DNA from: Actinospineispora acaciae DSM 45401
Lineage (GTDB): Bacteria > Actinomycetota > Actinomycetes > Mycobacteriales > Pseudonocardiaceae
DNA length: 64,000 bases
Assembly (NCBI RefSeq): GCF_000620785.1
Contig: NZ_JIAI01000003.1
Location: 310,001-374,000 of the forward strand
Direction: 5' to 3'
In this document: in pieces, positions 7,551 through 15,380 of the stretch
Numbering within the stretch: the first letter of the stretch is position 1
Layout: each line of letters starts with the position of its first letter
Translations under genes and position numbers: made by a program
The notes under the pieces: generated by a model
What the model saw: only the letters and a program-made list of their open reading frames with translations
Databases searched by the model: none
Told to the model about the DNA's origin: nothing

Positions 7551-8696
7551 ATGAACGACAACAACGCTTCCACCCTGCCCGCCGCCGGGATCCTCGACAT
7601 CGTGGACAACCGCGCGTTCGTCCGCGCCGACGGCTACCTTCCGGGGCCGCGCGACGTCCTGGTGTCGCGGCGGTTGGTCACCGAGAACGGGCTGCGCCGC
7701 GGCGACACCGTCACCGGCACCGCCCGCCCCGCCGGCCCGCGCGACAAGTTCGCCTCGCTGGCCACCGTGGACACCGTCAACGGCCAGCACCCCCGCCACG
7801 CCCTGACCCGCCCGGCGTTCTCCGAGCTGGTCCCGATCCACCCGAACGAGCGCCTGCGCCTGGAGACCGAACCGCACGCCCTGACCACCCGGGTCACCGA
7901 CCTGCTGATGCCCGTCGGCAAGGGCCAGCGCGCCCTGATCGTCGCGCCGCCCAAGGCCGGCAAGACCACCGTGCTGCGCGCCATCGCGCACGGCCTGGCC
8001 AAGAACAACCCGGAGTGCCACCTGATGCTCGTGCTGGTCGGCGAGCGCCCCGAGGAGGTCACCGACCTGGCCCGGGGCGTGCCCGCCGAGGTCGTCGCCG
8101 CCACCTTCGACCGCCCGCCGCGCGAGCACACGGCGCTCGCCGAGCTGGCCATCGAGCGCGCCAAGCGCCTGGTCGAGCAGGGCCGCGACGTCGTGGTCAT
8201 GCTCGACTCGCTGACCCGCCTGGGCCGGGCCTACAACCTAGCCGCGCCTACGTCCGGCCGGATCCTGTCCGGCGGCGTCGACTCGACCGCCCTCACCCCG
8301 CCCAAACGCTTCCTCGGCGCCGCCCGCAACATCGAGAACGGCGGCTCGCTGACCATCTTCGCCACCACCCTGGTCGAGACCGGCTCGCTCGGCGACACCG
8401 TCATCTTCGAGGAGTACAAAGGCACCAGCAACGCCGAGCTGCGCCTGGACCGCGCCACCGCCGCCAGGCGTGTCTTCCCGGCCGTGGACGTCGGTCAGAC
8501 CGGCACTCGCAAGGAAGAGCTCCTGCTGAACCCGGACGAGCTGGCGGCCACCCAGGCCCTGCGCCGCGCGCTCGACGGCCGAGGCGCGCACGCCATCGAC
8601 GTGCTGCTCGACGGCCTGCGCAAGACCCACACCAACGTCGAGTTCCTGGCCCAGCTCGGTGCGTTGTCTGGATCCAGGTCGTCTGCCACCATGTGA
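7551..8696 (+). CDS. short Rho paralogue (transcription termination ATPase)
   Basis: 381 residues, against 419 in E. coli and usually 600-700 in actinobacterial Rho. The N-terminal helix bundle and the long basic insertion are missing. What remains is a cold-shock RNA-binding fold (about residues 13-60, YLPGPRDVLVS...GLRRGDTVTG) and the RecA-like motor. The motor shows Walker A APPKAGKTT (132-140), GERPEEVTDL (164-173, catalytic Glu region), VMLDSLTRLGRAYN (216-229), GGVDSTALTPPKRF (Q-loop region), ARNIENGGSLTI (R-loop region) and the arginine finger in GTRKEELLL (Arg320). All catalytic parts look intact. The usual rho neighbours (prmC, rpmE, thrB) are absent, so I infer a second Rho. Target transcripts are unknown. 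Confidence 0.88.
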   Translation: MNDNNASTLPAAGILDIVDNRAFVRADGYLPGPRDVLVSRRLVTENGLRRGDTVTGTARPAGPRDKFASLATVDTVNGQHPRHALTRPAFSELVPIHPNERLRLETEPHALTTRVTDLLMPVGKGQRALIVAPPKAGKTTVLRAIAHGLAKNNPECHLMLVLVGERPEEVTDLARGVPAEVVAATFDRPPREHTALAELAIERAKRLVEQGRDVVVMLDSLTRLGRAYNLAAPTSGRILSGGVDSTALTPPKRFLGAARNIENGGSLTIFATTLVETGSLGDTVIFEEYKGTSNAELRLDRATAARRVFPAVDVGQTGTRKEELLLNPDELAATQALRRALDGRGAHAIDVLLDGLRKTHTNVEFLAQLGALSGSRSSATM

Positions 8697-8728
8697 CGCC
8701 CCTGCACACCGCGACCCGAGGAGCCGCC

Positions 8729-9139
8729 ATGTCCTCCCGCCTCAACCCGTACCTCAGCTTCGACGGCAACGCCCGCGAGGCGATGGAGTTCTATCGAGAG
8801 GTCTTCGGTGGAGACCTCGTGCTTCACACCTTCGGCGAGCTCGGTGGGATGGAGGGTGCTGACGCTGACAAGATCATGCACGGGATGCTGGAGACCGAGA
8901 GCGGGTTCAGCCTGATGGGCGCGGACAACCCGCCCGGAATGGACCGTACGGTTGGTAACAATATTACCGTGGCGTTGAGTGGGGATAGCGTTGACGAGCT
9001 GCGGGGGTATTGGGAAAAATTGTCCGATGGTGGGACCGTTTCGGTGCCGTTGGAGAAGCAGATGTGGGGCGACGAGTTCGGGGCGTGCCAGGATCGGTTC
9101 GGGGTGCCGTGGTTGGTGAACATAGGCTCTGGTTCGTGA
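8729..9139 (+). CDS. VOC-family protein, PhnB-like
   Basis: 136 residues with the PhnB/3-demethylubiquinone-9 methyltransferase-like layout: LNPYLSFDGNAREAMEFYREVFGGDL, then KIMHGMLETESGFSLMGADNPPGM, and the closing WGDEFGACQDRFGVPWLVNIG. These proteins adopt the glyoxalase/vicinal oxygen chelate fold; most have no known reaction. A GAGGAG ribosome site precedes the ATG. It lies 32 bp after the rho-like gene on the same strand, so the two may be co-transcribed. The last part and the following gap are less GC-rich than the neighbours. Confidence 0.85.
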   Translation: MSSRLNPYLSFDGNAREAMEFYREVFGGDLVLHTFGELGGMEGADADKIMHGMLETESGFSLMGADNPPGMDRTVGNNITVALSGDSVDELRGYWEKLSDGGTVSVPLEKQMWGDEFGACQDRFGVPWLVNIGSGS

Positions 9140-9326
9140 TCGTGCGTGTCGTCATTTGTTTCGTTCGAAAATCGCTGGCGCGATTTCCGACGACCTGAAT
9201 TTGTAGGTTGCTTGGTGCCGTCCCCCAGTGGCGGCTGGGCGCGTTGGGTGGGGTTGGTTCTGTCTGTGTCCGGGACGGCGCGGTGGTCGCCGGGAATTGT
9301 CGGTGCCTGCCGGTAGCGTCTTGGGT

Positions 9327-10586
9327 ATGGCAAATGGGCAGGTCACGACGGGGTTGGCGGAGCTTGCGCCCGGCCCTGAGCTGGCTGCTGCCCTGGATGG
9401 GATCGATCTGTCCACAGTGTCGAACGGTGAGATCATCGCCGTGCTGCAGGCCCGCTCACGCCAACGCGCGCACAATGACGCCCGGTTCTTGGCGGTGGTG
9501 GCTGAGGTCGGCCGCCGCGACCCCTGCGCTCGACTGGACGAGGTCGGCCAGTTGGGTGAGCCGACCCGGTATGGCGCGGACGAAACCCGACTCGCCCTGG
9601 CCTGGACCCGCCGCGCCGCCGAGGCCGAACACGACTTCGCCGAGAACCCGGACGGCACCGCCGTGATCACCGCCGACGGCCTGCCACCCGACGAGGCGGC
9701 CGCGGCGTGTGAACGCATCGACCGGTTGGCCCGCGCCGCCAAACGCGCCGGACACCCAGGAAAGTTGGACCAGATCCGCGCCGATGTGTTCCTCGGGCTA
9801 CTCAACGGCCGCTTCGACAACCTCGACCGCGACCAGATCATCACCCACCTCCTCCACAGCGACACCGACACCGACGGTGCGGCCGCCCCCACCGGCGTCG
9901 AAGTACGGGTCGAACTGGCCACCCTGCTCGACCTCAACGACCATCCCGGGGAGATCCCCGGCTGGGGACCCCTGCACGCCCACCTCACCCGCCAGCTCGT
10001 CGCCCGCCAACGCCGCGCCGAATGGCGATTCGCCATCACCAACCACACCGGCCACCTGATCTGCGGCGGCATCACCCGCCACCGGCCCGCCGGTATTCAG
10101 GGCGGCGCCGACGGCGGGGTCGTCGAACTGCACATCCCGGCCACCCTCTTGGCCAAGCTGGCCGCCAACCCGCCACCCGGCTGGGCCGCAGTGATCAGCG
10201 ACCTCGCCAGGCAGTACGCCGCCTGGCCAGAAACCAAACAACACCTCGACCAACGGCCTGGGCGGCGGCTGCCCACCGTCGGGCTACGCCGACACACCCA
10301 AATCCGCGACCGCACCTGCCGCGGACCCGGCTGCCGCCTGTCCACAACCAAAACCGAGTACGACTACACCCACGACTACCGCTACGGCGGACCCACCATC
10401 CAGATCAACGGCGGCAACGTCTGCAACCACGACCATGACCTCAAGACGAAGGGAGGCTGGCGACTCGAACAACCCGAACCCGGAACGTTCACCTGGCACA
10501 CCCCACTCGGACAAACCCACACCACCCAGGGCGAACCCGTCATCACCCCACTACCCGAGCCCGACGACGATCTACCACCGTTCTGA
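9327..10586 (+). CDS. DUF222 protein with a divergent HNH domain
   Basis: 419 residues. The DUF222 part covers roughly residues 15-310 (LAELAPGPELAAALDGIDLST, ERIDRLARAAKRAGHPGKLDQIRADVFLGLL). The C-terminal HNH-like region has CRGPGCRLSTTKTEYDYTHDYRYGGPT and CNHDHDLKTKGGW. As I recall the relatives, the core is D-H-T-H-D-H; here residues 346-351 are D-Y-T-H-D-Y, so two His are Tyr, each a single C-to-T change. The family is multi-copy in actinobacteria and often linked to 13E12 repeats. ATG 9327 is preceded by TAGCGT at 7 nt, suggesting a leaderless mRNA. Nuclease activity is doubtful. Confidence 0.85.
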   Translation: MANGQVTTGLAELAPGPELAAALDGIDLSTVSNGEIIAVLQARSRQRAHNDARFLAVVAEVGRRDPCARLDEVGQLGEPTRYGADETRLALAWTRRAAEAEHDFAENPDGTAVITADGLPPDEAAAACERIDRLARAAKRAGHPGKLDQIRADVFLGLLNGRFDNLDRDQIITHLLHSDTDTDGAAAPTGVEVRVELATLLDLNDHPGEIPGWGPLHAHLTRQLVARQRRAEWRFAITNHTGHLICGGITRHRPAGIQGGADGGVVELHIPATLLAKLAANPPPGWAAVISDLARQYAAWPETKQHLDQRPGRRLPTVGLRRHTQIRDRTCRGPGCRLSTTKTEYDYTHDYRYGGPTIQINGGNVCNHDHDLKTKGGWRLEQPEPGTFTWHTPLGQTHTTQGEPVITPLPEPDDDLPPF

Positions 10587-10590
10587 GCGG

Positions 10591-11745
10591 TCAGATTCCG
10601 ATCCGGTCGGCCAAGAGTGCGCGGTGGTACTCGCCGTCGCCGAGGAACAGCCGGCTCGATTGTGCGCGCTTGAAATGTAGGTGCGCGTCGTGTTCCCAGG
10701 TGAAGCCGATGCCGCCGTGGATCTGGATGTTCTCCGACGCGGTGAAGAAGTAGGCGTCCGAACAGTAGGCCTTGGCCAGGCTGGCGACGACCGGCAGCTC
10801 GTCGGAGTCGTCGGCGACCGCCCAGGCGGCGTACTGGACGGCGGCGCGCGCGGACTCGACGCGCATCAGCATGTCCGCGGCCTTGTGCTTGACGGCCTGG
10901 AAGCTGCCGATCGGGCGGCCGAACTGGGTGCGCACCTTGGCGTAGTCGACGGCCATGTCCAGGGTCCGCTGCGCGCCGCCGAGCTGTTCGGCGGCCAGGG
11001 CCACGGCGGCCTTGTCCAGGGTGCGGGCGAGGGGGCGGGCGGCCTCGCCGACGGTGCCGATGGGGCGGGCGGGGGCGTCGGCGAGCTCCAACCTGGCCAG
11101 CTTCCTGGTCTGGTCCAGGGTGGGCAGCGGGGTGCGGCGCGCCGTGGCGTCGGCGGCCGCGCCGAGAGAAGCGCCAGCGGAACGAGCATCGGTACAGTCC
11201 ACCGCGAACAGGGTGAGGCCGGAGGGGGTGCGGGCGGGCACTAGCACGAGGTCGGCGACGTGGCCGTCGGGCACGAACGACTTGAACCCGGTCAGCCGCC
11301 AGCCGCCGCCGGTGTCGGTCGCGGTGGTCGAGACGGACTCCAGGTCCCAGCGGCCGTCGTCCTCGGTCACCGCCAGGGTGGCCAGCGTGGTGCCGTTCGC
11401 GATGCCGGGCAGCAGTTCCTTGGCGGCCTCGGTGTCGCCGGCGTCCAGGATGGCCCCGGCGGCCAGCACCGCGGTGGCGAAGAACGGGCCGGGCAGCAGC
11501 GCGCGGCCCATCTCCTCGAGCACCAGCGTCAGCTCGACGTAGCCGAAGCCGCTGCCGCCGTACTCCTCCGGGATGGCCAGGCCCTGCAACCCGAGCTGTG
11601 AGGCCATCTGCCGCCACACCGACGGGTCGTAGCCGAGCGGGTCGTCCATCAGGGCTCGCACCGCCGAGATGGGCGAGCGCTCGTCCAGGAACCGGCGCAG
11701 CGAGCGCCGCAGCTCCTCCTGCTCGGGGCTGAACACCAGGTCCAT
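10591..11745 (-). CDS. acyl-CoA dehydrogenase, short partner-type subunit
   Basis: 384 residues. The FAD-dependent fold shows the N-terminal helical domain (FSPEQEELRRSLRRFLDERSP), GLQGLAIPEEYGGSGFGYVELTLVLEEMG, a reduced middle beta domain, and a C-terminal helix domain with RTQFGRPIGSFQAVKHKAADM and SENIQIHGGIGFTWEHDAHLHFKRA. Such proteins often pair with a second dehydrogenase in alpha2beta2 enzymes of steroid side-chain oxidation (ChsE type). The second one is two genes upstream, which supports that reading. It starts 7 bp after the SDR stop. Exact chain length unknown. Confidence 0.88.
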   Translation of the reverse strand: MDLVFSPEQEELRRSLRRFLDERSPISAVRALMDDPLGYDPSVWRQMASQLGLQGLAIPEEYGGSGFGYVELTLVLEEMGRALLPGPFFATAVLAAGAILDAGDTEAAKELLPGIANGTTLATLAVTEDDGRWDLESVSTTATDTGGGWRLTGFKSFVPDGHVADLVLVPARTPSGLTLFAVDCTDARSAGASLGAAADATARRTPLPTLDQTRKLARLELADAPARPIGTVGEAARPLARTLDKAAVALAAEQLGGAQRTLDMAVDYAKVRTQFGRPIGSFQAVKHKAADMLMRVESARAAVQYAAWAVADDSDELPVVASLAKAYCSDAYFFTASENIQIHGGIGFTWEHDAHLHFKRAQSSRLFLGDGEYHRALLADRIGI

Positions 11746-11752
11746 CGCGCGC

Positions 11753-12640
11753 TTACCCCCGTACCGCCGGCTTGAAGTGGCGTTCGATCATCTCGGCCAA
11801 CTGTGGCACCGGCCACCGTTCGGTGCCGACCAGCTGGCACGCGGGCTCCGGCTTGGTGAACAGCGACACCTCGTATCCGCGCGCGCCGATCACCTGGCCG
11901 GTGAGCCAGTCCGAGGCCTCGCCGGCGAGGTAGGCGACCACCGGTGCCACGTTGTCCGGCGACCGCGTCGGGTCGTCCGCGCCGGCGAGGCCGGGGCGGC
12001 GGCGTTCGTCGGGCACCGAGTCGGTCATCCGGGTCGCGGCGCCAGGGGAGATCGCGTTCGCGGTCACGCCGTAGCGGCCCAGCGCGTTCGCGCAGGAGTA
12101 GGTGAACCCGACGATGCCCATCTTGGCCGCCGCGTAGTTCGGCTGGCCGGGCGCGCCGAACAGGCCCGACGTGGAGGTGAAGTTGATCAGCCGGAAGTGG
12201 CCGTCCGGGTCGCGGCGCGAGCGCCAGTACGCGGCCGCCGGCTTGGTCGTGTTGAAGTGGCCCTTCAGGTGCACCCTGATGACGTCGTCCCACTCCCGCT
12301 CGTCCATGTTGAAGATCATCCGGTCGCGCAGGATGCCGGCGGCGTTGACCAGCACGTCCAGCGTGCCGAAGGTGTCGACGGCGGTGCGGACCAGCTTCTC
12401 GGCGGCCACCGCGTCGGTCACGTCGGCGCCGTCCGCGACGGCGGTCCCCCCGGCGGCGGTGATCTCCTCCGCGACGAGCTGGGCAGGGCCGGCGTCCGCG
12501 CCACTACCGTCCAGAGCGGCGCCCAGGTCATTGACCACCACCGACGCTCCCTCGGCGGCCAGCAGCCGGGCCACGCCCGCGCCGATCCCCCGCCCGGCCC
12601 CGGTGACCACCGCGACCCGCCCGGCCAGCATGCCGCTCAT
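11753..12640 (-). CDS. SDR oxidoreductase, 3-hydroxyacyl-CoA dehydrogenase type
   Basis: 295 residues. It has the NAD(P) loop VVTGAGRGIGAGVA, NAAGILRDRMIFNMD (the ILRD form common in MFE-2/17beta-HSD4-like dehydrogenases), INFTSTSGLFGAPGQPNYAAAKMGI with Ser and Tyr-x3-Lys, and NAISPGAATRM. These enzymes oxidise 3-hydroxyacyl-CoA intermediates. Start ATG 12640 overlaps the stop of the upstream acyl-CoA dehydrogenase (ATGA), so the genes are coupled. The open frame to 12769 is shadow of that dehydrogenase. Confidence 0.88.
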   Translation of the reverse strand: MSGMLAGRVAVVTGAGRGIGAGVARLLAAEGASVVVNDLGAALDGSGADAGPAQLVAEEITAAGGTAVADGADVTDAVAAEKLVRTAVDTFGTLDVLVNAAGILRDRMIFNMDEREWDDVIRVHLKGHFNTTKPAAAYWRSRRDPDGHFRLINFTSTSGLFGAPGQPNYAAAKMGIVGFTYSCANALGRYGVTANAISPGAATRMTDSVPDERRRPGLAGADDPTRSPDNVAPVVAYLAGEASDWLTGQVIGARGYEVSLFTKPEPACQLVGTERWPVPQLAEMIERHFKPAVRG

Positions 12641-13878
12641 GATCGAACCCCCGCCGGGCGCGGCTCCCGGGGCAGCCCGAGCGCGCGCTCGGCGATGATG
12701 TTGCGCTGGATCTCGCTGGTGCCGGCGTAGATGGTGCCGGCCCTGCTGGCCAGGAACAGGTCCTGCCACGGGTCCAGCTCGTAACCCTCACCCTCCGGCC
12801 TGACCAGCCCGTTCGTCCCGGCCAGGTCCATCGCGATCTCGCCCAGCCGCCGCTCGTACTCGCTCCAGAACAGCTTCGAGATCGACGCCTCCGGCCCGGG
12901 CTCGCGCCCCTCGGCCAGCCGCGCCAGCAGCCGCAGCCCCTGGTAACGCATGATCTCGACCTGGGTGTACGCCCAGGCCAGGCGCTGGCGGACCAGCGGG
13001 TCGCGGTCCCGGCCCACCGAGCGCGCCAGCTCCACGACCTCCCAGAACCGCCGCTCGAACCGCAGGTGCGCAACGGTGGCGTTGCCGGTGCGCTCGTGGC
13101 CGAGCGTGGTCATCGCCACCCGCCAGCCGTTGTTCACCCCGCCGATGATGTTGAACAGCGGGGCGCGGGCGCCGTCGAAGAACTCCTCGCCGAAGTGCTC
13201 GGCGCCGGTGAGCTGGCGCAGCGGGCGCTTCTCGATGTGGTTGTCGTCCCCGAACGGCACCAGCACGTAGGACAGGCCGTCGTGCTTGCCGACGCCCGCG
13301 TCGGTCGCCGTCCGGCACAGTACGAAGATCATGTTCGCCCGGCGGAACGCCGAGGTCCACACCTTCTGGCCGGTGATCACGATCTCGTCGCCCTCGATCA
13401 CGCCCCGGGCCTGCACGCCGGCCAGGTCGGAGCCGTGGTCGGGCTCGGAGAACCCCTGGCAGTAGACGTGCTCCCCGGAGACGATCTTGGGGAGGAAGTG
13501 GTCGCGCTGCTCGTCCGTGCCGTGCACCATCACCGACGGCCCGACCATGTTCTCGCCGAAGTGCCGGCGCACCCTGGGCACGCCGGCGCGGTGGCACTCC
13601 TCGCTGTAGATCGCGTCCTGCACCGGCGTGAAGCCCCGGCCGCCGAACCGCTCCGGCCAGACCGGGCAGATCAGCTTCGCGTCCAGCAGCCGCCGCTCCC
13701 ACTCGGCGTAGACCGGCCCGGACTCGGCCTCGAAGTAGGCCCCGCCCCTGCCGCCACCGGTCAGCGGGGGTGAGTTCCAGTCGACCAGGCCGGACAGACC
13801 GGCCGGGGCGTTGGCCTCGATCCAGCCTCGGATCTCGGCGCGGAACCGGGCGGCCTCCGGCCCGAGGTTGAGCTCCAT
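12637..13878 (-). CDS. acyl-CoA dehydrogenase
   Basis: 413 residues. It has WPERFGGRGFTPVQDAIYSEECHRAG, HFLPKIVSGEHVYCQGFSEPDHGSDLAG (FAD/substrate region), GQKVWTSAFRRANMIFVLCRT, and the C-terminal RAGTIYAGTSEIQRNIIAERALGLPREP. This is the long FadE form that often partners a shorter subunit in steroid and branched-chain acyl-CoA oxidation. ATG 13878 is chosen because the extra 17 residues upstream read across the palindromic operator at 13902-13916. First gene of a three-gene operon (dehydrogenase, SDR, dehydrogenase) with stop/start overlap or tight spacing. Confidence 0.88.
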   Translation of the reverse strand: MELNLGPEAARFRAEIRGWIEANAPAGLSGLVDWNSPPLTGGGRGGAYFEAESGPVYAEWERRLLDAKLICPVWPERFGGRGFTPVQDAIYSEECHRAGVPRVRRHFGENMVGPSVMVHGTDEQRDHFLPKIVSGEHVYCQGFSEPDHGSDLAGVQARGVIEGDEIVITGQKVWTSAFRRANMIFVLCRTATDAGVGKHDGLSYVLVPFGDDNHIEKRPLRQLTGAEHFGEEFFDGARAPLFNIIGGVNNGWRVAMTTLGHERTGNATVAHLRFERRFWEVVELARSVGRDRDPLVRQRLAWAYTQVEIMRYQGLRLLARLAEGREPGPEASISKLFWSEYERRLGEIAMDLAGTNGLVRPEGEGYELDPWQDLFLASRAGTIYAGTSEIQRNIIAERALGLPREPRPAGVRS

Positions 13879-13901
13879 GAGCGGACCCCCATCGCCGATC
13901 T

Positions 13902-13916
13902 TAGAATTCGATTCTA
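13902..13916. promoter_or_regulatory. palindromic operator A (TAGAAT-TCG-ATTCTA)
   Basis: A perfect 6+3+6 palindrome 23 bp before the acyl-CoA dehydrogenase start, overlapping the last codons and stop of the MFS gene. It differs from operator B at 17603-17617 at only two of 15 positions. The TAGAA...TTCTA arms resemble TetR-family (KstR-like) sites of actinobacterial lipid regulons. Confidence 0.65.
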
Positions 13917-15380
13917 TTTTGAACCGCACACGCGGGCATCGTCAACAGCCGGCAGTGGCCCGAGCACACGAGAGCTGACCACGCACGCGGCGAGCCCCAG
14001 CACGGACAGCGAGCAGAGGACGATCATGGCGTCGCGGTAGCCGTCCTGGAGCGGTGCCAGCGCCGGGTCGAGGTGGCCGCCCACGCGCTGGGCGAACAGC
14101 CCGGAGCGCAGCTCGGGCGGCAGGTGGACGGCCAACATCGTCAGCGAGACCGCCGTGCTCAGCAGCACGCCGACGTTCTGGATGGTGACCCGCAGCGCGT
14201 TCACGATGCCCAGCCGGTTGCCCGGGGTGATCTCCAGGATCGCCGTGGTGTTGGCCGCCAGGAAGACCCCGGAGCCCCAGCCGATCAGCACGAACGCCGC
14301 CCCCATCGGCCAGTACCCGGAGTGCGCGACCACCAGCGGCAGCAACACCAGCAGCCCCGCCGTCGCGACCAGCGCACCGAGCGTGGCCACCGACTTGGCG
14401 GTCCGGCGCGCGGTCAGCCAGCCCACGGTGGACGAGCCCAGCATGGTGCCGATGGGCAGCCCGAGCACCTTGAGCCCGGCGGCGAACGCCGAGTCGCCCC
14501 GGGTGAGCTGGAAGTACAGCGCGAACAGCACGACGATCGAGAACCGCGCCATGGCGTTCAGGAACGCGGCCAGGTTCGCCCAGCCGAACCCGGGGTCGCG
14601 CAGCAGCCGGGGGTCCACCACCGGCTCGGCCACCCGCCGCTCGTAGCCCAGGAAGCCGACCAGCGCGACCAGGCCGGCGCCGAGCAGCGCCAGCACGCGC
14701 GGGTCGCCCCAGCCGGACTCCGTCACCAGGGACACCCCGATGACCAGCGTGGCCATCGCGGCCAGGAACAGCGCGTTGCCGGGCAGGTCCAGGCGCTCCC
14801 GGCCGCCGTGACGGGCCACCGGGCGCAGCGCGACCGCTGCCCAGGCCACGCACGCAAGCCCCAGCGGGACGTTGAACCAGAACACCCACCGCCAGCCAAG
14901 GCCGTCGGCGAGCAGCCCACCCGCGGTCGGGCCGATGAGCTGGGCCAGCGAGAACGACGCCAGGTACAGGCCCATGCCACGGCCGAGCAGCCGGGGCGGG
15001 AACGCCGAGGTGACCAGCGCCGCGCTGTTGGCCAGCATCATCGCGGCGGATGCGCCCTGCGCGAGCCGCAGCCCGACCAGCACCCAGACCGTCGGGGCCA
15101 GGCCGGCGAGCAGGCCGCAGGCGGTGAACACCGACAGCCCGATGAGGTACATCTCGCGGCGGCCGAAGATGTCCGCGAGCCGGCCGAAGAACACCAGGCT
15201 CACGCAGTTGGCCAGCATGAACGACAGCAGCAGCCAGCTCGACGCCACCGAGCTCGCGCCGAAGTGCCTGGCCACCACGGGCAGCGCCACGTTCAGCGTG
15301 CTGGTGTTCAGCCCGACGACGACGCTGGCCAGCCCGACCACGGAGAGCACCCGCCAGGCATAGGACGCGGGCTCAGGCAC
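13914..15380 (-). CDS. MFS transporter, DHA2-like (14-span drug:H+ antiporter type)
   Basis: 488 residues, with GLNTSTLNVALPVVARHFGAS in helix 1, FFGRLADIFGRREMYLIG as motif A, and a helix-5 motif C-like TAGGLLADGLGWRWVFWFNVPLGL typical of DHA2 exporters. About 14 spans are predicted by eye. The GTG start (15380) overlaps the stop of the acyl-CoA synthetase gene by 8 nt, so it is the second gene of that operon. Inside an acyl-CoA catabolic block it may import or export the steroid- or lipid-like substrate; drug efflux is the alternative. Confidence 0.84.
   Translation of the reverse strand: MPEPASYAWRVLSVVGLASVVVGLNTSTLNVALPVVARHFGASSVASSWLLLSFMLANCVSLVFFGRLADIFGRREMYLIGLSVFTACGLLAGLAPTVWVLVGLRLAQGASAAMMLANSAALVTSAFPPRLLGRGMGLYLASFSLAQLIGPTAGGLLADGLGWRWVFWFNVPLGLACVAWAAVALRPVARHGGRERLDLPGNALFLAAMATLVIGVSLVTESGWGDPRVLALLGAGLVALVGFLGYERRVAEPVVDPRLLRDPGFGWANLAAFLNAMARFSIVVLFALYFQLTRGDSAFAAGLKVLGLPIGTMLGSSTVGWLTARRTAKSVATLGALVATAGLLVLLPLVVAHSGYWPMGAAFVLIGWGSGVFLAANTTAILEITPGNRLGIVNALRVTIQNVGVLLSTAVSLTMLAVHLPPELRSGLFAQRVGGHLDPALAPLQDGYRDAMIVLCSLSVLGLAACVVSSRVLGPLPAVDDARVCGSK

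Noticed and set aside
7424-7554. Leader peptide upstream of the rho-like gene
   Set aside because: Short frames exist, but none has a clear ribosome site or convincing composition.
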